Part shown: positions 42,056-50,862 of the stretch, one piece after another
Numbering within the stretch: position 1 is the stretch's first letter
Layout of the letters: each line of letters begins with the position of its first letter
Source of the DNA: Gemmobacter caeni
Lineage (GTDB): Bacteria; Pseudomonadota; Alphaproteobacteria; Rhodobacterales; Rhodobacteraceae
Length of the DNA: 64,000 nt
NCBI RefSeq assembly: GCF_003054195.1
Contig: NZ_QBKP01000004.1
Span: 169,350-233,349, forward strand
Reading direction: 5' to 3'
Translations under genes and position numbers: made by a program
Notes under the pieces: generated by a model
Told to the model about the DNA's origin: nothing
The model's database searches: none
Seen by the model: the letters and a program-made list of their open reading frames with translations, nothing else

Positions 42056-44329
42056 ATGTCTCGATTCGCAGCACCCATTGCCGAGCAGATCTGGGACATG
42101 AAATACCGGCTGAAACAGGCGGATGGCACGCCGGTGGACGGTTCGGTCGAGGATACCTGGCGCCGCATCGCGCGGTCGCTGGCTGAGGTGGAAAAAGACC
42201 CGGCGCTGTGGGAAGAGCGATTCTATTCCGCGCTGGAAGGTTTCAAATATCTGCCCGCCGGGCGGATTACCGCCGGTGCGGGCACCGGCCGCAGCGTCAC
42301 TTTGTTCAACTGCTTTGTCATGGGCACCGTGCCGGACAGCATGTCGGGCATTTTCGACGCTCTGAAAGAAGCCGCGCTGACCATGCAGCAGGGCGGCGGG
42401 ATCGGCTATGATTTCTCGACCATCCGCCCGCGCGGCGCCGAGGTGAAGGGCGTCGCTGCCGATGCCTCCGGCCCGCTGTCGTTCATGGATGTGTGGGATG
42501 CGATGTGCCGCACCATCATGTCGGCCGGTTCGCGCCGGGGCGCGATGATGGCCACCATGCGCTGCGACCACCCGGATGTGGAGGCCTTCATCGAGGCCAA
42601 GAAAGACCCGGCCCGTCTGCGAATGTTCAACCTGTCGGTTCTGGTCACCGATGCCTTCATGGATGCGGTGAAGGCTGATGGCCCATGGGAGCTGCAATTC
42701 GGCGGCAAGGTCTATCACACGGTTCAGGCGCGCGATCTGTGGAACAAGATCATGCGCAACACCTATGATTTCGCAGAACCCGGCGTCATCTTCATCGACC
42801 GCATCAACAAGATGAACAATCTTGGCTATGTGGAAACCATCGCCGCGACCAACCCCTGCGGGGAACAGCCGCTGCCGCCCTATGGCGCCTGTCTGCTGGG
42901 GTCGGTCAATCTTGCGACGCTGGTGACGGACCCTTTCACGCCGAAAGCAAAGCTTGATCCGGTCGCGCTGGATGAACTGGTCCGCCTTTCGGTGCGGATG
43001 ATGGACAATGTGGTGGACGCCAGCCGCTTCCCGCTGGAACAGCAGGCGCTTGAGGCGCGCAACAAGCGCCGCATCGGGCTGGGCGTGACCGGCCTCGCGG
43101 ATGCCCTGCTGATGCTGGGCCTGCGCTATGGCAGCACCGAGGCTGCGGCGCAGACCGAAGCCTGGATGAAGGCCATTGCCCGCGCCTCCTACCTCGCCTC
43201 GGTCGATCTGGCGAAAGAGAAAGGGCCCTTCCCGCTGTTCGATGCCGAGGGATATCTGGCCTCCGGCAACATGATGCAGATGGACGAGGACGTGCGCGAG
43301 GCGATCCGCACGCATGGCATCCGCAATGCCCTGCTGACCTCCATTGCGCCTACCGGCACCATCTCGCTTTACGCGGGCAACGTTTCGTCCGGGATCGAGC
43401 CGGTCTTTGCCTATGCCTACACGCGCAAGGTCTTGCAGAGAGACGGCTCGCGCACCGAGGAAGAGGTGGTCGATTACGCGGTGAAGCTGTGGCGCGATCT
43501 GAAGGGCGATGCGGCCCTGCCGGATTATTTTGTCAACGCCCAGACCCTGCCGCCGCTGGATCATGTGCGCATGCAGGCCGCCGCGCAGAAATGGATCGAC
43601 TCGTCGATCTCCAAAACCATCAACTGCCCCGAGGACATCAGCTTTGACGATTTCAAGGAGGTCTACATGGCCGCCTGGGATCAGGGCTGCAAGGGCTGCA
43701 CCACCTACCGTCCGAATGCGGTGACGGGTTCCGTGCTGACCGTTTCGGAAAGCAGCGAAAAGACTCCGGCCGAGGCACATGCCCCGGTGGAGGGCGGCGA
43801 GGTGGTCTATCTGTCCGAACCGCTGGATCGCCCCGCCGCGCTGGAGGGGCAGACCTACAAGGTGAAATGGCCGGGCAGCGAACACGCGCTTTACATCACC
43901 ATCAACGACATCGTCATTGCGAACCATCGCCGCCCGTTCGAGGTTTTCATCAATTCCAAGAACATGGAGCATTTCGCCTGGACCGTGGCGCTGACCCGGA
44001 TGATTTCGGCGGTGTTCCGGCGTGGTGGCGATGTGTCCTTCGTGGTGGAGGAGTTGAAAGCCGTATTCGACCCGCGCGGCGGTGCCTGGATGGAAGGGCG
44101 CTACATTCCCTCGATCCTCGCAGCGATCGGCGGCGTGATCGAACGCCACCTCATCTCCATCGGCTTCATCGAGGGCGAGGGCATGGGCCTGAAATCCGAC
44201 CCCAAGGCCGAAGTCGTCGCCATCGGCGGCCGCCCCGGCAAGTCCTGCGACAGCTGTGGCAGCTATGACCTGCGCATGGTCGAAGGCTGCATGACCTGCG
44301 GCAGCTGTGGTCAGAGCAAGTGTGGCTGA
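42056..44329 (+). CDS. nrdJ: adenosylcobalamin-dependent ribonucleotide reductase (class II)
   Basis: 757-aa B12-dependent reductase making deoxynucleotides with or without oxygen. The barrel has the substrate-site cysteines (FNCFVMGTVPDS, about 83-94; NPCGEQPLPPYGACLLGSVNL, about 268-288, ends NPCGEQPLPP and LLGSVNL), NKRRIGLGVTGLADAL (about 336-351), and APTGTISLYAGNVSSGIEP (about 425-443). The tail carries DSCGSYDLRMVEGCMTCGSCG (about 733-753; ends DSCGSYDL and CMTCGSCG), a zinc-ribbon-like cysteine cluster that rereduces the active site. Start at 42056 (MSRFAAP) is behind AAGGA; an ATG five codons earlier lacks one. It would depend on cobalamin, as do ecm and queG in this window. Confidence 0.95.
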   Translation: MSRFAAPIAEQIWDMKYRLKQADGTPVDGSVEDTWRRIARSLAEVEKDPALWEERFYSALEGFKYLPAGRITAGAGTGRSVTLFNCFVMGTVPDSMSGIFDALKEAALTMQQGGGIGYDFSTIRPRGAEVKGVAADASGPLSFMDVWDAMCRTIMSAGSRRGAMMATMRCDHPDVEAFIEAKKDPARLRMFNLSVLVTDAFMDAVKADGPWELQFGGKVYHTVQARDLWNKIMRNTYDFAEPGVIFIDRINKMNNLGYVETIAATNPCGEQPLPPYGACLLGSVNLATLVTDPFTPKAKLDPVALDELVRLSVRMMDNVVDASRFPLEQQALEARNKRRIGLGVTGLADALLMLGLRYGSTEAAAQTEAWMKAIARASYLASVDLAKEKGPFPLFDAEGYLASGNMMQMDEDVREAIRTHGIRNALLTSIAPTGTISLYAGNVSSGIEPVFAYAYTRKVLQRDGSRTEEEVVDYAVKLWRDLKGDAALPDYFVNAQTLPPLDHVRMQAAAQKWIDSSISKTINCPEDISFDDFKEVYMAAWDQGCKGCTTYRPNAVTGSVLTVSESSEKTPAEAHAPVEGGEVVYLSEPLDRPAALEGQTYKVKWPGSEHALYITINDIVIANHRRPFEVFINSKNMEHFAWTVALTRMISAVFRRGGDVSFVVEELKAVFDPRGGAWMEGRYIPSILAAIGGVIERHLISIGFIEGEGMGLKSDPKAEVVAIGGRPGKSCDSCGSYDLRMVEGCMTCGSCGQSKCG

Positions 44330-44372
44330 GACAAGGTTTTGTGGTTGTTGTTGTTGTAGGACCCACTAAAAC

Positions 44373-44405
44373 TTGTCCATTTCCGGGGTAATTTGTCCAT
44401 TCCGG
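44373..44405. repeat. tandem 13-14 bp repeat resembling a transposon terminus
   Basis: TTGTCCATTTCCGG (44373-44386) and TTGTCCATTCCGG (44393-44405) are direct repeats in a short stretch of about 43-50% GC, against about 65% nearby. Repeated transposase-binding motifs of this style occur at the ends of some IS families (IS21-like is the closest I recall). No transposase gene or second end is visible, so if it is an IS end it is a relic. Confidence 0.3.
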
Positions 44406-44418
44406 CACAGACCAAATG

Positions 44419-44454
44419 ACCATCGGCTGCGCTGCAGTCGGTGGTTTCTTTTTA
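44419..44454 (+). terminator. strong rho-independent terminator
   Basis: ACCATCGGCTGC (44419-44430), loop GCT, GCAGTCGGTGGT (44434-44445): a 12-bp stem with two G-U pairs, then TTCTTTTTAT. It can end the nrdJ transcript 90 nt after the stop, or it came with the accessory segment. Confidence 0.8.
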
Positions 44455-44649
44455 TATCAATGGCTTGCACGTTTGACTGATTTGCGACCTTTGATGCGCA
44501 GTTGCAGCGCTCCGTCCTGGTGGGTGCTGTTGACGGCCTGACGCGCTTTCGGCATCCCTCAGGGCCAATCCGGCCGGGTTCTTTCCAACTTCCCCCTCGT
44601 GCAGAGCGTCTGCCCGAGGGCATGGCGCAACGCGCCTGAAAGGACCTCC

Positions 44650-45078
44650 ATGACGAAGATCAAGTTCATCGATGCCCGCATCGCCGATCCCGACGAGGAC
44701 GAGTTCGCCCTCAAGCGCCGCTTCGAGTGGCACCTGCGCAAGCTCCGTGCGCTCCGAGACGGGGTGTCTCCGAAGGTGCCGGGAGACTTTGAAGATGAGT
44801 TGCGCTGGAACGAGGACCTTATCGCGGTGCATCTCTCGGAGAAGGATCGGACCAAGGTCTTGCGCCGCGCGCGTCGGGTGAGTTTCCGTCCATGGCTGCC
44901 CCCCGGCTGGACGGCGGTGCGATTTTCTCTGTGGTGGCATGGAAGCCGGATCACGGTGTGTATCAGGCAGGAAGATGCGACCTTCCTTCTGGAACCCGGC
45001 CCTGTGTCCCGCCTGACCATCTGCGTCGAAAATCGGGAAATCAATCTGGAAACCGGGCATGTCGTCAGGGATTGCTGA
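44650..45078 (+). pseudogene. chimeric ORF: unknown N-terminus joined to the tail of a GH65 disaccharide phosphorylase
   Basis: 142-aa open frame behind AGGACC. Residues 1 to about 75 (TKIKFIDARIADPDEDEF...) are charged and helical and I do not recognise them. From about residue 78 the sequence WLPPGWTAVRFSLWWHGSRITV...LLEPGPVSRLTICVENREINL reads as the C-terminal beta-sandwich of glycoside hydrolase family 65 (maltose/kojibiose/trehalose phosphorylase), whose catalytic barrel (several hundred residues) is absent. The piece is followed immediately by part of a beta-phosphoglucomutase, its normal operon partner. It is therefore most simply a deletion relic with a foreign head. Whether it is translated is unknown. 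Confidence 0.55.
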
Positions 45079-45355
45079 TGAATTCGCGGCGATCGTCGGA
45101 GGCGACGATGTTGCCAATGGGAAACCCAATCCCGATATTTTTCTGCTGGCGGCTGAACGGCTTGGAATGGCGTCAGACGCCTGCATTGTCATTGAAGATG
45201 CGATCTCGGGCGTTGCCGCCGCCAAGACCGGCGGGTTTTTCTGCATCGGGATCGACCGCAGCGGGCAAAGCCAACGCCTTGCCGGGGCCGATCTGATCGT
45301 CGCGAGCCTCTCAGAGCTGCGGCCCTGTGAAATTGAGAAACTCATGAAGAAATGA
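45068..45355 (+). pseudogene. beta-phosphoglucomutase, C-terminal remnant
   Basis: About 95 codons matching the second half of HAD-family beta-phosphoglucomutase: GIADEFAAIVGGDDVANGKPNPDIFLLAAERLGM (ends GIADEF and NGKPNPDIFLLAAE), then CIVIEDAISGVAAAKTGG with the HAD motif 4 acidic pair. The N-terminal nucleophile D-x-D-G and cap domain (over 100 residues) are missing, so it cannot be active. It is in another frame from the preceding GH65 tail, and the junction is at about 45060-45068. An ATG at 45059 opens the frame. GH65 phosphorylases and this mutase normally work together: the phosphorylase releases beta-glucose-1-phosphate and the mutase converts it to glucose-6-phosphate. Confidence 0.7.
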
Positions 45356-45568
45356 GCGCACAGGGCAGGCGGTTGCTCCGAAGCGGGCAATCAACGTCAG
45401 GTGCGGCGAAACGCGGCTGCGAATGTCGCTGGTCCCGCACCTCTGATGCCGGCATTCTTTCTGAATGGCCGCCTCGGCGAGGCAGCTATATCGAACTGGC
45501 GGCAGGGGATCAGGGGGCGCCAGAACTGAACAAACAGGAATGGCCCTCCGGGGCGCGTTTTTCGAACG
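45356..45568. other. no gene supported (213 bp)
   Basis: Between the mutase remnant and alkB. Short open frames on both strands have no recognisable motif or ribosome site. It may be further decayed sequence of the same accessory segment. No terminator for alkB is evident. Confidence 0.4.
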
Positions 45569-46675
45569 TCATCCGGCAGTCCCGGCACGCCAGTCGGTGA
45601 CGTCGGGATAATACCGGCGGCGCCATGCCCGGACGCGCGGGTTCATCCGGCGCCGCCAGAGCGGTGGGATCATCGCCAGAACGCCCATCGCGGGATATCC
45701 CATCGGCAGCATCGGCGCTTCGTCGGCGGAATAGGTTTGCAGCAGCGGGAAGCGCCGGTCGGGTTTGTAATGGTGGTCGGAATGGCGTTGCAGGTTGATC
45801 AGCAGCCAGTTTGACGCCTTATGCGGGGCGTTCCAGCTGTGGTGCGGGCGGACGGGTTCGTATTTGCCGCCCGGAAGCTGCCGCCGCGTCAGGCCGTAAT
45901 GCTCGATGTAGTTGGTCAGCTCCAGCTGCCAGACCGCGAAGAAGGCCTGAAGCAAGAACAGCACCAGCCCTGCCCAGCCGCCGACCAGCCAGGCCAGCGC
46001 CAGCGCCGTCAGTTGCAGCCCGCCGTAGCGCCAGAACGGGTTAGACGGATGCCAGACCGGGCGGCCCGCGCGGGCGAGCTTTTCCTTTTCCGCCACCCAG
46101 GCCGAAGCCGGGCATTCGCGCAGCACACGCCAGAAGAAGCGGTGGAACCCTTCATTGTACCGCGCCGTCACCGCGTCGCGCGGGGTGCCGACATAGCGGT
46201 GATGCACCAGCAGATGCTCGGTACGGAAATGGCTGTAAAGCACGGTCGCCAGCAGCAGATCGGCCAGCCAGCGCTCGACCCGGTTGCTCTGGTGCATCAG
46301 CTCATGCGCATAGACGATCCCGATGGTGCCCGAGGCGACGCCGACGCCGAACATCAGCGCCACCTGTTCCGGCACCGACAGCCCGCCGGAACGGGTGATC
46401 CACCAGATCGAGCCATAGATGATCAGCGCCTGAAGCGGCAGCCAGATCAGCGTGATGGCGCGATACCAGAACAGGTCTGCCTCTTCGGTCTGCGGATCGG
46501 GGTTTTCCTCGCTCCGGCCCAGCAGCAGGTCCAGAAATGTCGTCAGCGTCCAGGCGTAGGCGGGCATCAGAGCCACGGTCCAGCCCCCTTGTGTGACGCC
46601 GATCATCACCAGCGGCACGAGGCCCAGCGACAGCCAGAAGGGCAGGGCGTTGCGAAAATCGGCGATGTTGCGCAT
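45569..46675 (-). CDS. alkB: alkane 1-monooxygenase (AlkB)
   Basis: 368-aa integral-membrane di-iron hydroxylase that oxidises terminal methyls of medium-chain alkanes. Six TM helices are visible, and the eight-plus histidines are conserved: HELMHQSNR (about 124-132), HLLVHHRYVGTP (about 154-165), LQRHSDHHYKPDRRFP (about 300-315), plus the NYIEHYGL signature (about 257-264). GAGGC upstream of the ATG. No rubredoxin or rubredoxin reductase gene is adjacent, so electron donors are encoded elsewhere. It sits at the border of the accessory scar. Confidence 0.92.
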   Translation of the reverse strand: MRNIADFRNALPFWLSLGLVPLVMIGVTQGGWTVALMPAYAWTLTTFLDLLLGRSEENPDPQTEEADLFWYRAITLIWLPLQALIIYGSIWWITRSGGLSVPEQVALMFGVGVASGTIGIVYAHELMHQSNRVERWLADLLLATVLYSHFRTEHLLVHHRYVGTPRDAVTARYNEGFHRFFWRVLRECPASAWVAEKEKLARAGRPVWHPSNPFWRYGGLQLTALALAWLVGGWAGLVLFLLQAFFAVWQLELTNYIEHYGLTRRQLPGGKYEPVRPHHSWNAPHKASNWLLINLQRHSDHHYKPDRRFPLLQTYSADEAPMLPMGYPAMGVLAMIPPLWRRRMNPRVRAWRRRYYPDVTDWRAGTAG

Positions 46676-46720
46676 GGGGGCCTCCGTCGCGGCGGAGTGT
46701 AGGCGGGCGCCGGGGCGGGC

Positions 46721-47770
46721 TCAACCACCCGTGATGTCGCGGGGCACGAGATCCCAGCCCTTGCGCATGACCGTGGGCAGGGCCGCGGGGCGAAAGGCGG
46801 CGCGCGGCAGGAAGGTGCCGCGCTCCGGCTGCGCTTCGGTCACCGCAGTCAATATCTCCAGCACCAGATGGAAATGGGTGAAGGTGTGGCGCACCTCGCC
46901 CACGCGCTGCCAGTCGGCCTTCAGAGGGGCAGGGGCGGTGGAGCCATCCCAGCCAGAGGTTGGAAAGCCCGCCATGCCGCCCAGCAGCCCGGATTGCGGG
47001 CGCTCCTCCAGCAGCACCGCGCCATCGGGGCGCAGGGCGATCCAAAGCACGCCTTCGCGCTGCGGTTTCGCGGGCTTCTGGGTCTTACGCGGCAGTTCGG
47101 CCTGTACCCCTGCCGCGCGGGCCGTGCATTCTGTGCTCAGCGGGCAGATCGCACAGGCCGGGTTGCGAGGTGTGCAGATTGTGGCACCAAGGTCCATCAC
47201 CGCCTGCGCATAGTCGCCGGGACGTTCCGCGGGCGTCAGCCGTGCGGCGTGGGCCACCAGAACAGGTTTCGCACCGGGCAGCGGCTCCTCCACCTGGAAC
47301 AGCCGTGCCATTACCCGTTCGACATTTCCATCCACCACCGTCTCGGCCCGGTCAAAGGCGATGGAGGCCACCGCCGCTGCCGTATAGGGGCCAACACCGG
47401 GCAGCGACAGCAGCCCCTCGCGCGTGTCGGGAAAGCGCCCGCCGTGATCGGTCGCCACGGCGCGGGCGCATTTCAGCAGGTTGCGGGCGCGGGCGTAATA
47501 GCCAAGACCGGCCCATTCGGCCATGACCTCGGCATCTTCCGCAGCCGCCAGCGCCGCCACGTCCGGCCAGCGCGCGGTGAAACGGTGGAAATAATCGCGC
47601 ACCGCCGCCACGGTGGTCTGTTGGAGCATCACCTCGGACAGCCAGACGCGGTAGGGGTCGGCCTGCGCCCCGGCGGCGCGGTCGGCGGGCGAGACGCGCC
47701 AGGGCATGATCCGGTGGTGCCGGTCATACCAGGCCAGAAGCAGCGCCTGCACGGTGGCGGGATCGGTCAT
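46721..47770 (-). CDS. mutY: A/G-specific adenine DNA glycosylase MutY
   Basis: 349-aa base-excision repair enzyme removing adenine opposite 8-oxoguanine. N-terminal helix-hairpin-helix: VMLQQTTVAAV (about 47-57), LPGVGPYTAAAVASIAF (about 122-138) and VDGNVERVMARLF with the catalytic Asp (about 145-157). The 4Fe-4S loop C-x6-C-x2-C-x5-C is at CTPRNPACAICPLSTEC (about 200-216). A NUDIX-like C-terminal domain (about 235-345) reads the oxidised base. Full length. It lies 12 nt from rppH on the same strand. Confidence 0.96.
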   Translation of the reverse strand: MTDPATVQALLLAWYDRHHRIMPWRVSPADRAAGAQADPYRVWLSEVMLQQTTVAAVRDYFHRFTARWPDVAALAAAEDAEVMAEWAGLGYYARARNLLKCARAVATDHGGRFPDTREGLLSLPGVGPYTAAAVASIAFDRAETVVDGNVERVMARLFQVEEPLPGAKPVLVAHAARLTPAERPGDYAQAVMDLGATICTPRNPACAICPLSTECTARAAGVQAELPRKTQKPAKPQREGVLWIALRPDGAVLLEERPQSGLLGGMAGFPTSGWDGSTAPAPLKADWQRVGEVRHTFTHFHLVLEILTAVTEAQPERGTFLPRAAFRPAALPTVMRKGWDLVPRDITGG

Positions 47771-47782
47771 GCGCTGCGTGGC

Positions 47783-48265
47783 TCAGGCCAGGTGCGGGCG
47801 AAACTGCGCCACGACTTCTTCATAGACCGCGCGCTTGAAGGGAACGATGGCGGCGACCATCGCATCGGCATGTGTCCATTGCCAGCGGTCGAACTCGGGG
47901 TGTTCGGTGGCGATATTCACCTGATCGTCGCGGCCCAGATAGCGGAACAGAAACCATTTCTGCTTCTGCCCGCGATATTTGCCCCCCCAGACCTTGCCCA
48001 GAAGCTCGGGCGGCAGGTCATAGGTGACCCAGCCGCCGGATTTGGCAACGAATTCCACCAGATCCTCGGTTATGCCGGTTTCTTCCCACAATTCGCGCAG
48101 CGCGGCCTTGCGGGGCTTTTCGCCCTCGTCGATGCCCCCCTGCGGCATCTGCCAGGCGGCACTGGTGCTGTCCTTGCGGTTGCCGGTGAAAATCAGCCCG
48201 TCGGGATTGATCAGCACGACGCCCACACAGGGGCGATAGGGCAGGGAAGCGGGATCTGTCGCCAT
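47783..48265 (-). CDS. rppH: RNA 5'-pyrophosphohydrolase RppH
   Basis: 160-aa Nudix hydrolase that removes pyrophosphate from 5'-triphosphate RNA and starts mRNA decay. Head [21 protein letters not shown] (about 9-29; ends YRPCVGVVL and FTGNR) with [12 protein letters not shown] (about 38-49) and the Nudix box [22 protein letters not shown] (about 43-64; ends GGIDEGEK and RELWEETG), then [16 protein letters not shown]. The ATG at 48265 gives the family N-terminus; a longer frame from 48406 would run through the 3' end of ctpA. Confidence 0.93.
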   Translation of the reverse strand: MATDPASLPYRPCVGVVLINPDGLIFTGNRKDSTSAAWQMPQGGIDEGEKPRKAALRELWEETGITEDLVEFVAKSGGWVTYDLPPELLGKVWGGKYRGQKQKWFLFRYLGRDDQVNIATEHPEFDRWQWTHADAMVAAIVPFKRAVYEEVVAQFRPHLA

Positions 48266-48305
48266 GATGCATCGGGGCCGGTCGCCCGGCCCCCCTTTCC
48301 TGATC

Positions 48306-49655
48306 TTACTCGGCTTTCGGGGCGATGGCCTCGGCCCCGCGCAGGATGTCCACCGCATAGGCGAGCTGATAATCCTCGTCCCGCAGCTTCGCGGCCTCGG
48401 CGGCACGCTCCTGCTCTTCCTTGTACTGACGCTTCTCGTCGTCGGTCATCGAGTCGTTGGACAGAACGCCGCGCAGATCGGCCTCGGTGCGCGCCTTGGC
48501 CGCCGCTTCGGCTGCTGCCGCCTCGGTGCCCGCCTCGCCATCCTTCTTCATCGGCTGGTTCACCACGATGTCGGGCGAGATGCCAAGCGCCTGGATCGAC
48601 CGGCCCGAGGGCGTGTAATAACGCGCCGTGGTCAGCCGCATCGCGCCTTCGCCGCGCAGCGGGATGACCGACTGCACCGATCCCTTGCCGAAGCTCTTCG
48701 TCCCCACCACGATGGCGCGGCGGTGATCCTGCAAGGCCCCCGACACGATTTCCGAGGCCGAAGCTGAACCGCCGTTGATCAGCACGACCATCGGCTTGCC
48801 TTCGATCAGATCGCCCGGCGTCGCGTTGAACCGTTCGCCATCCTGCGGGTTGCGGCCACGGGTCGACACGATCTCGCCCTTGTCGAGGAAGGCATCCGAC
48901 ACCTTGATCGCCTGCGTCAGAAGACCGCCGGGATTGTTGCGCAGATCAAGCACGACCCCGTTCAGTTTGTCTTTGCCACCCAGCTGTTCCAGCGCCTTCT
49001 TCAGTTCCGTTTCCAGCCCCGGATAGGTCTGGTCGTTGAAGGTGGTCAGGCGCAGCACGGCGGTATGGCCGACCACGCGGCCCTTCACCGCCGTCAGCTT
49101 GATCGTGTCGCGGACAATCGACACGTCGAACGGGTCTTGCACACCATCGCGTACCACTGTGATGACGATTTCCGAACCGACCTCGCCGCGCATCTTGTTC
49201 ACCGCATCGTCGAGGCTCAGGCCCAGCACACTTTCGCCATCGACATGGGTGATGAAATCGCCGGACTGGATGCCGGCCTTGTCGGCAGGAGTGTCATCCA
49301 TGGGCGAGACGACCTTGATGAAACCGTTCTCCTGCGTCACCTCGATGCCGAGCCCGCCGAATTCGCCGCGCGTCTGCACCTGCATGTCGCTGAAATCATC
49401 GGCGGGCAGGTAGTTTGAATGCGGGTCGAGCGAGGTCAGCATGCCGTTGATCGCGGCCTCGATCAGCTTCTTGCTGTCAACATCTTCCACATATTCGGCG
49501 CGGATACGTTCGAAGATGTCGCCGAACAGATCCAGCTGTTCATAGACCGAGCTGTTCTTCGCGGCTTCCTGCGCGATGAGCGGGCCTGCGACCTGCGTCG
49601 ACAGAAGCACACCTGCCACGGTGCCGCCCAGAGCGGCCATAACGAATTTCTTCAT
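48306..49655 (-). CDS. ctpA: carboxyl-terminal processing protease, S41 family
   Basis: 449-aa periplasmic serine protease. Signal peptide about 1-28 ([22 protein letters not shown]), a PDZ domain (about 90-170, [37 protein letters not shown]; ends GGLGIEVTQ and KAGIQSGD), and the S41 core with NNPGGLL (about 248-254), the nucleophile region [14 protein letters not shown] (Ser about residue 302) and catalytic Lys in [12 protein letters not shown] (about residue 327). An acidic/Lys-rich C-terminal tail (about 385-449) follows. It is in the same direction as the EnvC-like gene upstream (52-nt gap), the usual gpmI-envC-ctpA order. Confidence 0.95.
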   Translation of the reverse strand: MKKFVMAALGGTVAGVLLSTQVAGPLIAQEAAKNSSVYEQLDLFGDIFERIRAEYVEDVDSKKLIEAAINGMLTSLDPHSNYLPADDFSDMQVQTRGEFGGLGIEVTQENGFIKVVSPMDDTPADKAGIQSGDFITHVDGESVLGLSLDDAVNKMRGEVGSEIVITVVRDGVQDPFDVSIVRDTIKLTAVKGRVVGHTAVLRLTTFNDQTYPGLETELKKALEQLGGKDKLNGVVLDLRNNPGGLLTQAIKVSDAFLDKGEIVSTRGRNPQDGERFNATPGDLIEGKPMVVLINGGSASASEIVSGALQDHRRAIVVGTKSFGKGSVQSVIPLRGEGAMRLTTARYYTPSGRSIQALGISPDIVVNQPMKKDGEAGTEAAAAEAAAKARTEADLRGVLSNDSMTDDEKRQYKEEQERAAEAAKLRDEDYQLAYAVDILRGAEAIAPKAE

Positions 49656-49707
49656 CGCCTTCGTCGTTCCCTTTCTCAAGGCTTCCGCCTCATCGCACCT
49701 TTACCCG

Positions 49708-50862
49708 TCACGGCACCTGCTGGCGCTCGGCAAGCGGGGCGGTGGCCTCGAACCACGGCATCGGGTCTACCGGCTGCCCCCCCTGCCGCAACTCGACATA
49801 CAAAGTCGCCGTTTCGCGTGTGGCGCCATCCTGGGCCGGGACGAGAAATTCGTCCACCCCCGGTTCGCCGCCACCCATCAGACCAAGTGGCGCGCCCGCC
49901 GCAACGACCTCGCCCACCTCGCCATATACGGTTTCCAGCCCTGCCAGAACCAGAAGATAGCCGGGTCCGGGCTCAAGGATCATCACGTTTCCGAAATTGA
50001 GCAAGGGCCCGCGGTAGCGGATCGTGCCGGACCAAGGCGCTGTGACCAGTGCGCGAGGGCGGGTCGCCAGTACCATGCCGGGGCGGCGCACGCCTGCGCT
50101 GTCGGCCTCGTCCGGGCGGCGCAGCAGCGTCCCCAGGGCAGGCAGCGGCAGCTTGCCATGCGAGAAGCCGAAATCGGCCATCCCCTCGGCCTCAACCTCG
50201 TTCAGGGACAGGCCGGCGGCAAAGGCATCCAGCGTATCGGCGCTTTGCAGCAGGTTCTTCAGAACCTCGGGATCTTCGGTGAACCGCTTCGGCAGTTGCG
50301 TGCGTTCCGAAATCGACTGGCTCAGCGCGGTGCGGGCCTCCTGCGCGGCGCGCAGCCCGTCGGCCAGCGTGCGCCCGGCGGCGGTTTGCAGGGCCCGCAG
50401 GTCGCGCACCTCCTGCAACTGGGCACGCAGGGTTTCCGCCTCGGCCCGGATGGCCGGGGTGACATCGGCGATCATCATGCCCGAACGCACGGTGCCCAGC
50501 GGCCCCGAGGGATGCAGCAGCAGCAGCGGCGCCGGGTCGGATTCCATCCGTCCCAGCACGCCCAGCAATTGCGCTAGCCGGTCGCGCTTGGCCTCGAACT
50601 GGTAAAGCAGGGTCGCCTCGCGGATCGAGGCCTGCCGCAGGCTTTCGCGCAGCGCGGTCAGCCCCTGTTCATAGGCGGTAATGGTGCGGGTCAGCGCCTG
50701 CACCCGGTCGCGTGCCTGCCGCGCCTCGCCCAGGGCGATGACTGCCTCTTGCAGATTGCGTGCCGCCGTCTGTGCCTGTTCGGCAACGGAAGCCGCCACC
50801 GCAGGCCCGCCGAAGGCCAGCGCGGTCAACAGGGCAAGGACGGCGAAGCGGTAGCGCATCAT
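49708..50862 (-). CDS. EnvC-like murein hydrolase activator
   Basis: 384-aa periplasmic protein: signal peptide about 1-22, long coiled coil (about 25-235), then a degenerate LytM/M23 domain (about 265-370). The usual zinc ligands H-x-x-x-D and H-x-H are missing: the fold is kept (TAPWSGTIRYRGPLLNFGNVMIL, YVELRQGGQPVDPMPWF; ends TAPWSGTIRY and QPVDPMPWF), but the ligand histidines are Tyr, Leu, Ala or Val. It therefore probably activates an amidase at division sites rather than cutting itself, as EnvC does. The start at 50862 overlaps the gpmI stop; an ATG at 50859 is equally possible. Confidence 0.85.
   Translation of the reverse strand: MMRYRFAVLALLTALAFGGPAVAASVAEQAQTAARNLQEAVIALGEARQARDRVQALTRTITAYEQGLTALRESLRQASIREATLLYQFEAKRDRLAQLLGVLGRMESDPAPLLLLHPSGPLGTVRSGMMIADVTPAIRAEAETLRAQLQEVRDLRALQTAAGRTLADGLRAAQEARTALSQSISERTQLPKRFTEDPEVLKNLLQSADTLDAFAAGLSLNEVEAEGMADFGFSHGKLPLPALGTLLRRPDEADSAGVRRPGMVLATRPRALVTAPWSGTIRYRGPLLNFGNVMILEPGPGYLLVLAGLETVYGEVGEVVAAGAPLGLMGGGEPGVDEFLVPAQDGATRETATLYVELRQGGQPVDPMPWFEATAPLAERQQVP

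Larger units (their letters stand above)
44330..44649. other. lower-GC intergenic segment after nrdJ
   Basis: 320 bp without a supported gene. It starts with a (TTG)n microsatellite (44344-44357), then the tandem repeat and terminator listed separately, then GC rises again. An imperfect hairpin CCTCGTGCAGA-gcg-TCTGCCCGAGG (44595-44619) lies 30 nt before the next ORF. The left part differs in base composition from all neighbours. Confidence 0.5.

Noticed and set aside
41903-44149. 748-codon minus-strand frame opposite nrdJ
   Set aside because: Antisense of nrdJ; His/Arg-rich with no recognisable fold.
45352-45600. 82-codon plus-strand frame after the phosphoglucomutase remnant
   Set aside because: No motif, no ribosome site, and it runs into the 3' end of alkB on the other strand.
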